Source of the DNA: DATKMP01 sp035541775
Lineage (GTDB): Bacteria; Bacteroidota; Ignavibacteria; UBA10030
Assembly (NCBI GenBank): GCA_035541775.1
Contig: DATKMP010000250.1
Location: 1 to 10,176 of the forward strand
DNA length: 10,176 nucleotides
Reading direction: 5' to 3'
The notes under the pieces are model-generated. The model was not told where the DNA came from and did no database searches. It saw only the letters and a program-made list of their open reading frames with translations. The position numbers were made by a program, and so were the translations under genes. Shown here piece by piece: positions 4,825-10,176 of the stretch; the stretch's first letter is position 1; each line of letters opens with the position of its first letter.

Positions 4825-6093
4825 CTATCTTCCGGTTACCTGTAAATACGTAATTTGTTTGCTTCGGTAACTTGCTTTGGCATCTGTCAGTTGGTCATTG
4901 GCTTGCTGTGCCATTGCCTGTGCTTCTAATAAATCGGTAAGGTTGTTCATGCCGTTTGTATAGCTATCCTGATTGACATTCAGATTTTCTTCTGCCTGCG
5001 TTTTTGCTTCTTCGCTCAACAAGACCTGTTTGTACGCATCGCTTAAATCCTGCCATGCCTTTTGCATTTGCAGCATCAGCAATTCAGAATTATCTTTTAA
5101 AGAGTTATTTGCAATTTTTTCTTTAATGTTTCGTTCTTGCAAAGTATGCGATGCGCCCCACCAATCGGAAATCGGAATGGAAATGGTGCCGAAGACCATG
5201 CCGATAGTTCGGTCTTTCCCTTCATCAAGCTTCATGTAAATTCCACTTACACCGATACCGGCTTGCGGTAAATATTCGCCAAGTTTCATATTGGTTTGTA
5301 ACTCCTCCGCTCTTACAGACGCCTGTAATAGACGATATTCTGATCTACTATTGAGTGCCGCTGCATGATCGACAAAATATGTTTGTGGAAGATCGGTGAC
5401 GGTTAATGTGTCCTTCAACACCAACGTTGAATCGTATGGAATGCCGATATACTGACAAAACGCCATTGTCGCAAGTTTTTTCCCATTCTCTAATTTTGAT
5501 TTATTGAGAAGAACTTCGCTGCGCTTTACTTTTACTTTGAGTAGATCGTTTTTCATCACCACACCGGATTTGTAGGCATCTTCGACTTGTGCCAATACAC
5601 CGTTTAATAGTTCTTCATAACGTTGAATGGTTTTGAATTTTTCGTTCAATGAAACAACAAGCCAATATTGCTCTTCCGTCTTTAGAGTTACTTCATTCTG
5701 TGAAAGACGATTTTTGTATTCACTAACGTCTTCACCCAATGAAGCAAGCTTATTGCCGTTCCATATTCTTCCACCGGCAAAGATCGGCTGAATGGCTGTA
5801 ACCGTACCAAAAGTTCCTGATTTCAACAGCCCTATGGTCGCACCAAAAGCAGACATCTCCATCAAATCCTTCTGCGCTTCAAACTTCGTTCCGCTTGCAC
5901 TGATAGATGGGAAGAAATTTGTGAACGCCGCTTTTTTGGTCTGCTCCGCCGCTTCCGTTTCCAATGCACTGTTTTTGATCTTGCAATTATTTTGTAATGC
6001 AAGCTGTTTGCTTTCTTCCAGCGTCAGAAGTTTTTGTGCGGATACTGCATTGGCGCAGAACAAAATGACAAATGCTAAAATATATTTTTTCAT
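4825..6093 (-). CDS. TolC-family outer membrane efflux protein
   Basis: A 422-residue outer-membrane channel subunit that would trimerise to form the exit duct of the pump encoded upstream. Signal peptide MKKYILAFVILFCANAVSAQ with cleavage about residue 19. The mature part shows the two-fold OEP repeat: first half begins LTLEESKQLALQNNCKIKNS and reaches TNFFPSISASG; the second half carries NSRSEYRLLQASVRAEELQ and YLPQAGIGVSG. The long coiled helix ends near LLEAQAMAQQANDQLTDAKA and finishes ITYLQVTGR, typical of the family. No lipobox is visible. Its ATG overlaps the stop of the transporter gene by 4 bp (ATGA), implying translational coupling. It is the last gene of the operon; the palindromic element 77 bp on may form its 3' end. 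Confidence 0.93.
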   Translation of the reverse strand: MKKYILAFVILFCANAVSAQKLLTLEESKQLALQNNCKIKNSALETEAAEQTKKAAFTNFFPSISASGTKFEAQKDLMEMSAFGATIGLLKSGTFGTVTAIQPIFAGGRIWNGNKLASLGEDVSEYKNRLSQNEVTLKTEEQYWLVVSLNEKFKTIQRYEELLNGVLAQVEDAYKSGVVMKNDLLKVKVKRSEVLLNKSKLENGKKLATMAFCQYIGIPYDSTLVLKDTLTVTDLPQTYFVDHAAALNSRSEYRLLQASVRAEELQTNMKLGEYLPQAGIGVSGIYMKLDEGKDRTIGMVFGTISIPISDWWGASHTLQERNIKEKIANNSLKDNSELLMLQMQKAWQDLSDAYKQVLLSEEAKTQAEENLNVNQDSYTNGMNNLTDLLEAQAMAQQANDQLTDAKASYRSKQITYLQVTGR

Positions 6094-9000
6094 GCTACTT
6101 CACTCTCTTCAACTTTATCAAAATCTTTTCTATGGAATAAATAATAGAGCACCGGCAAAACTACCAGCGATAATACTAAACCGAAAATCAGTCCGACGCA
6201 GATAACCGAACCAAGCGGTCCCCACAGCGGTGAACGGCTGATAATCATCGGTATGACACCGACCGCAGCGGCTGCTGAGGTTAGAAAAATCGGGCGCATC
6301 CTTCTCTTAGCCGCCGCTATTGCCGCTTCCTGTAAACCAAGCCCATGTTCCCTTCGAAGTTCCTCCGTATACGACACATAAATAATTCCGTTACGCGCAA
6401 TAATACCGATAAGGCCTATCACACCGATGAACGCGGTAATACCGAAGGGATATCCCATGATCAGTACTCCCAATGCCGCTCCGAAAATACTTAACGGCAT
6501 CGTCATCATAATAAGGATCGCTGTCTTCGTTTTTCTGAACTGGAAGAGAAGGATGATAAAGATGATGGCAATACTGACCGCCAGCGCATAATACATCGGC
6601 GTCATTTCATCGATTCCCATTTCATACTCACCGCCGTAGCTGATGGAAACGCCATCCGGCAATTTCATTTTATCAACGATTGGTTTGAGTTTGCTGAAAA
6701 CGTTGGCGGCATACAGACCTCTTTCAACATCGACCCTGACTGTGATCGTGCGGACGCCGTTCCGGCGTGCAATTTCACCTTCCGTCCATTCTTGCTTGAG
6801 ATTGGCAAGCTGCCGTACCTGTACAGCAGAGACTAAAAACGGCGACGTGACATATTGGTTCGCTATTTCATCAACGGACGATTTCGATTTTTTATCGACT
6901 TTGAGATTCACATTCACAGGATAATCGCCTTCCCAGACTGTCGAGACGGGAAAACCTTTTGTCCCGACCATCAAAGAATAATCCAATATCGTCTTTGAAT
7001 ACCCGAGCCGATTGGCTTCATCCTGCTTCAGGTTTAACTGCACGGCCTGGAGCGGCTGATCATAATCAGTTCTGACCCATTGCGCGCCTTTCATCCCTCG
7101 GGCAATTTCTTCTACCTGCGCAGCCACTTTTTTGATCGTCGCAATGCTGTCGCCTGAAATCCGAACTTCAATGGGAGCTGGCGCAACCATCATGTCTAAC
7201 TGTTTCCATTTGACGTATGCATGCGGATTTGTATTGCTGCATGTTTTACTGTATTGATTCAATATCGCTTTTGTCGCTTTATCGGATTCCGTAATCACCA
7301 ATAGTTGACCGTAGTGTTTTGCTGGAAAATTCGGCGCATACAGCGTATTAAATCTCGGCGAGCTCGTGCCGACAAATGTGGCAACTTCCTTTACACGGCT
7401 GTCGTCTTTTAATTTATCCTCAATTTCCTTCATCACGCTGTCGGTTTGCTGCAGCGAACTCCCCTCTGGAAGATACACTTCGACCGCAAATTGATTACGT
7501 TCAAAAGGCGGAAATGACTGCTGCGGGCTAATAGCCAGAATCAACAATCCGAGCACAAATGATGCTCCGCCGATCAGTACCACCTTTTTTTTGTTTTTGA
7601 AAGATGTTTCCAAAGCTTTGTCATAAAACGCCTGCAGCCAATTGAGAAAAGCGCCTTTTTTGCCCTTACTCTCCTCTCCCTGGATACCCTGCTTTATGAA
7701 TGTGTAACACATCATCGGCACCAAGAGAACGGAAACAAGGAGTGAAATCATCAGCGCAAACCCAACGGTCATGGGCAAGGATTTGACAAAATCGCCGGCC
7801 TCTCCGGTCATAAAGATCGCCAGGGGCACGAAGCAAATGATAATAATCAGCGTTGCGGAAAATACAGATCCGAAAAGATCAGTCACACTTTGCGACGCAG
7901 CATCGTGCGGCGTAATGCCGTGATCAAGTTTCTCGACATAATTGTCGACAATAACAATGGCATTATCCACCACCATTCCCAGAACGATAATTAAACCGGC
8001 AAGAGAAACCGTTTGTAAAGATATTCCGGTCGCCCACAAAATACCGATAGTAATAAGGATCGAAATCGGAATAGCGGAAGCGGCGACCAACGCAACCCTT
8101 CGCGGCAATAGAAGAACAGTCACGAGAATGACCGAAAGGATTGCCAGACCGAATTCTTTCAGAAAATTATAGATTGCGTGAGAGACGAATTCCGGCATGT
8201 CGGAAATAATACCGACATGTACATCCGGCGGAACATCAAGTGTAAATTTATCGATTTCTTTTTTTACGTCGCCGCCGTATTGTACGATATTATTGCCGGG
8301 AAGCATTTCCAGCGAGATGAGGAGGCATTTTTTTCCCTTCAGGCGGATATAGGAATCCGGCTCTGCATATTCCCGCAGCACTTTTGCCACGTCCTTCACA
8401 CGAATCACATTCCCTGTCGGATCGGAATAGATGATTTGATTTGCAATATCGCTTTCTGTTTTATAGCCGGACGGAATATGGATAGGCCGGATGAATTTAC
8501 CGTCGTCTATTTCGCCCGAATAATTCACCATGCCCTGCGGTTTCAGCGCTGCAAGCACCATCAACGGCTTAATGCCGTATTGCGTCAACTTTGCATCGTC
8601 GATATAAACATTGATCTCTTCTTTTTGTAGACCAAAATGTTTGACTCTTGATGTCGCCTGTATTTTCCGAACATCATCTTCAAATTTTTCGATGTAGCGT
8701 TCAAGTTCTTTATATGTTTTTGTCTCGGACTCCACCGCTAAAAGAATCGCAGAAGTATTTCCGAAATCATCATCTGCCGTCAACGACATAACGCCCGAGG
8801 GCAGCGATTCCTTCAATTCATTCAATCCAAGTCGGAGTTTTGCCCAGAATGGTTTTGGATTATTTTCTGATTTCCTCACTTCGACGTATATCACCATCAC
8901 ATTTTCTTTTGAAATCGAGTGAGTTTTTGCTTTGTCCACTTCTTCGTACTGGAATAAATATTGTTCGACCTTTTTGGTCAACTGTTCTTCCACCTGCTGC

Positions 9001-9188
9001 GACGATGCGCCTGGATAGACACCGATAATGATTCCCTGACGAATTTTAAATTCCGGAAACTCATCACGGGGCATCAGAATTAATGCAACGACTCCAAGTA
9101 CAACCAGAATAGCAGTCGATACGATTAAAAATTGTTTGTAACGCAGGACAAGCTCTATTAATGTTCGTTTCGTTTTTTTCTGTTCCAT
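6090..9188 (-). CDS. RND-family efflux transporter (AcrB/HAE1-type permease)
   Basis: The 1032-residue proton-driven inner-membrane pump of the tripartite system. I start at ATG 9188 (MEQKKTKRT), with AGGA about 9 nt upstream overlapping the adaptor's stop; an upstream ATG at 9221 adds 11 residues but would overlap the adaptor gene and lacks a site. Layout: TM1 about 20-38, first porter/docking loop to about 330, TM2-6 about 333-515, TM7 about 535-553, second loop to about 860, TM8-10 about 864-940, TM11-12 about 960-1020. TM4 has GMVVDNAIVIVDN with Asp408; the next residue is Asn where AcrB has a second Asp. TM10 has IIARNGIIYVSY with Arg932 where AcrB has Lys940. Length matches the family. 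I do not see the three-Met pattern of copper exporters, so the substrate is open. Confidence 0.95.
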   Translation of the reverse strand: MEQKKTKRTLIELVLRYKQFLIVSTAILVVLGVVALILMPRDEFPEFKIRQGIIIGVYPGASSQQVEEQLTKKVEQYLFQYEEVDKAKTHSISKENVMVIYVEVRKSENNPKPFWAKLRLGLNELKESLPSGVMSLTADDDFGNTSAILLAVESETKTYKELERYIEKFEDDVRKIQATSRVKHFGLQKEEINVYIDDAKLTQYGIKPLMVLAALKPQGMVNYSGEIDDGKFIRPIHIPSGYKTESDIANQIIYSDPTGNVIRVKDVAKVLREYAEPDSYIRLKGKKCLLISLEMLPGNNIVQYGGDVKKEIDKFTLDVPPDVHVGIISDMPEFVSHAIYNFLKEFGLAILSVILVTVLLLPRRVALVAASAIPISILITIGILWATGISLQTVSLAGLIIVLGMVVDNAIVIVDNYVEKLDHGITPHDAASQSVTDLFGSVFSATLIIIICFVPLAIFMTGEAGDFVKSLPMTVGFALMISLLVSVLLVPMMCYTFIKQGIQGEESKGKKGAFLNWLQAFYDKALETSFKNKKKVVLIGGASFVLGLLILAISPQQSFPPFERNQFAVEVYLPEGSSLQQTDSVMKEIEDKLKDDSRVKEVATFVGTSSPRFNTLYAPNFPAKHYGQLLVITESDKATKAILNQYSKTCSNTNPHAYVKWKQLDMMVAPAPIEVRISGDSIATIKKVAAQVEEIARGMKGAQWVRTDYDQPLQAVQLNLKQDEANRLGYSKTILDYSLMVGTKGFPVSTVWEGDYPVNVNLKVDKKSKSSVDEIANQYVTSPFLVSAVQVRQLANLKQEWTEGEIARRNGVRTITVRVDVERGLYAANVFSKLKPIVDKMKLPDGVSISYGGEYEMGIDEMTPMYYALAVSIAIIFIILLFQFRKTKTAILIMMTMPLSIFGAALGVLIMGYPFGITAFIGVIGLIGIIARNGIIYVSYTEELRREHGLGLQEAAIAAAKRRMRPIFLTSAAAAVGVIPMIISRSPLWGPLGSVICVGLIFGLVLSLVVLPVLYYLFHRKDFDKVEESEVA

Positions 9189-9198
9189 AGTGTATATC

Positions 9199-10176
9199 CT
9201 AACGCCCGATAATGGATACAAATGAATGATCGGCGAGTTTGTGTTGACCGGCTGTTACGACGGTGGCGCCGTATTCGATTCCTTCGGTCACCTCAACGCC
9301 ATTATTCAACAGTTTTCCGGTCTTGATATATTTTCGGAACGCCTGTTTACCGGAAGCATCGAGCATAAAAACAAATGTTTTTCCGGTCTCATCGACCATC
9401 ACCGACTGGCTCGGGACAACAACGCCCCGTTTCCCGACCGCGGTATTGATTTGCACGGTGCAAATCATGCCCGGTTTTATTTCGTGATTCGTGTTGACGA
9501 TACCGATTTTAATTTTATAGGTATGTGCAATCGGATCCGCCATAACGCCGATTTCTTCTACTTTGCCTTTATATTCGGTATCTTCCAGCGCACCGACCTT
9601 TATCGTTGCAATTTGACCTTTCTTGATCGATGCTATCTCGTTTTCCGAGACAGAGACTCTGGCAAATACTTTGGCGATCTTCACAATAGTAATGGAAGTA
9701 AGGTTCGGCATTGCCACCATACCGACATCAATGGCGCGCTTGCCAACAACACCGTCCGTTGTTGCGTACAGATTGCAATCGTCCAAACTCTTCTTTGCGA
9801 TTGCTGCAGCAGCTTTCGCCTGGTGCAAACCGGTTTCCACTTCGACATATTTGACTTCCGAAAGATTACCATTCTTGTGCATCGGTGTGAGTCGATCGTA
9901 CGCATCTACTGCTTGCTGCTCGGTCGCATGTGCCATTGCGTATGCGTTCCGATAGGTTGTGTTATCTAAGGTGGCAAGCAATTGCCCCTTTTTTACAATG
10001 GATCCTTCTGAGATAAATACCTGCGATACAGTGCCGAGTGATGAAAAACTCAGAGGAATCATTTCTGATTCTTCTATCGTACCACTATATGCGAATGTCT
10101 GACTGGCATTAACTGCCTTTACTTGTTCCACTTCAACTTTCACAGCGTCAGCATTTTTATTCTCGGCATTGCCGGC
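9199..10176 (-). CDS. RND efflux periplasmic adaptor (HlyD/MFP family), 5' end outside window
   Basis: Membrane fusion protein linking the RND pump to the outer-membrane channel. The frame stays open to the window edge (325 codons); a GTG at 10143 exists, but the sequence before it (AGNAENKNADAV) continues naturally, so the true start, probably with a signal or lipoprotein leader, lies outside. Visible parts: beta-barrel entry strand FAYSGTIEESEMIPLSF; lipoyl half-motif VFISEGSIVKKGQLLATLD; a fairly short helical hairpin with HKNGNLSEVKYVEVETGLHQ; second lipoyl half YATTDGVVGKRAIDVGMVA; then barrel strands including VSVSENEIASIKKGQIATI and IKPGMICTVQI; and the membrane-proximal domain VVVPSQSVMVDETGKTFVFM. 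First visible gene of the efflux operon; 10 bp separate its stop from the pump's ATG. Confidence 0.93.
   Translation of the reverse strand, partial: AGNAENKNADAVKVEVEQVKAVNASQTFAYSGTIEESEMIPLSFSSLGTVSQVFISEGSIVKKGQLLATLDNTTYRNAYAMAHATEQQAVDAYDRLTPMHKNGNLSEVKYVEVETGLHQAKAAAAIAKKSLDDCNLYATTDGVVGKRAIDVGMVAMPNLTSITIVKIAKVFARVSVSENEIASIKKGQIATIKVGALEDTEYKGKVEEIGVMADPIAHTYKIKIGIVNTNHEIKPGMICTVQINTAVGKRGVVVPSQSVMVDETGKTFVFMLDASGKQAFRKYIKTGKLLNNGVEVTEGIEYGATVVTAGQHKLADHSFVSIIGR

Noticed and set aside
9226..9969. Plus-strand 247-codon frame opposite the adaptor gene
   Set aside because: It is antisense to a clear HlyD-family gene and has a Cys/His/Phe-rich shadow composition with no ribosome binding site.

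Overview
The window looks like chromosomal DNA of a Bacteroidota/Ignavibacteria-type (FCB group) bacterium. The main clue is a secreted protein ending in a type IX secretion (T9SS) sorting domain of the NYPNPFNPST kind. An outer-membrane efflux operon shows a Gram-negative envelope. Every gene I can support lies on the minus strand.

Left to right. (1) 1-143 is the start of a small membrane protein that runs off the left edge, preceded by a near-perfect Shine-Dalgarno. (2) 371-1621 is a secreted six-repeat Asp-box beta-propeller with a T9SS tail. (3) 1622-1933 is intergenic and holds three GTCGAC sites and a 7-bp-periodic tract. (4) 1934-2644 is a 236-residue helical protein of unknown function. 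(5) 2674-2834 and 4614-4747 are two copies of one short palindromic (MITE/REP-like) element with shared terminal inverted repeats. (6) 2951-3328 is a tandem array with nested 7-, 21- and 84-bp periods, open on both strands. (7) 3482-4121 has no convincing gene but holds two strong hairpins and a 13-bp direct repeat. (8) 4122-4571 is the C-terminal remnant of a family 9 glycosyltransferase. (9) 4825-10176 is a tight tripartite efflux operon read right to left: periplasmic adaptor (5' end outside the window), RND inner-membrane transporter, TolC-type outer-membrane channel. The first junction has a 10-bp gap and the second a 4-bp ATGA overlap.

The efflux proteins should form one adaptor-pump-channel complex spanning the envelope; the substrate cannot be read from the sequence. 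The section from about 2650 to 4820 looks like a decay and repeat zone, with two mobile-type palindromes, a minisatellite and a truncated gene. I see no CRISPR array, tRNA, rRNA, transposase or phage gene, and no convincing new multi-gene system. The most unusual features are the hierarchical repeat array, the short 7-bp-periodic tracts placed just 3' of two stop codons, and the paired palindromic elements.
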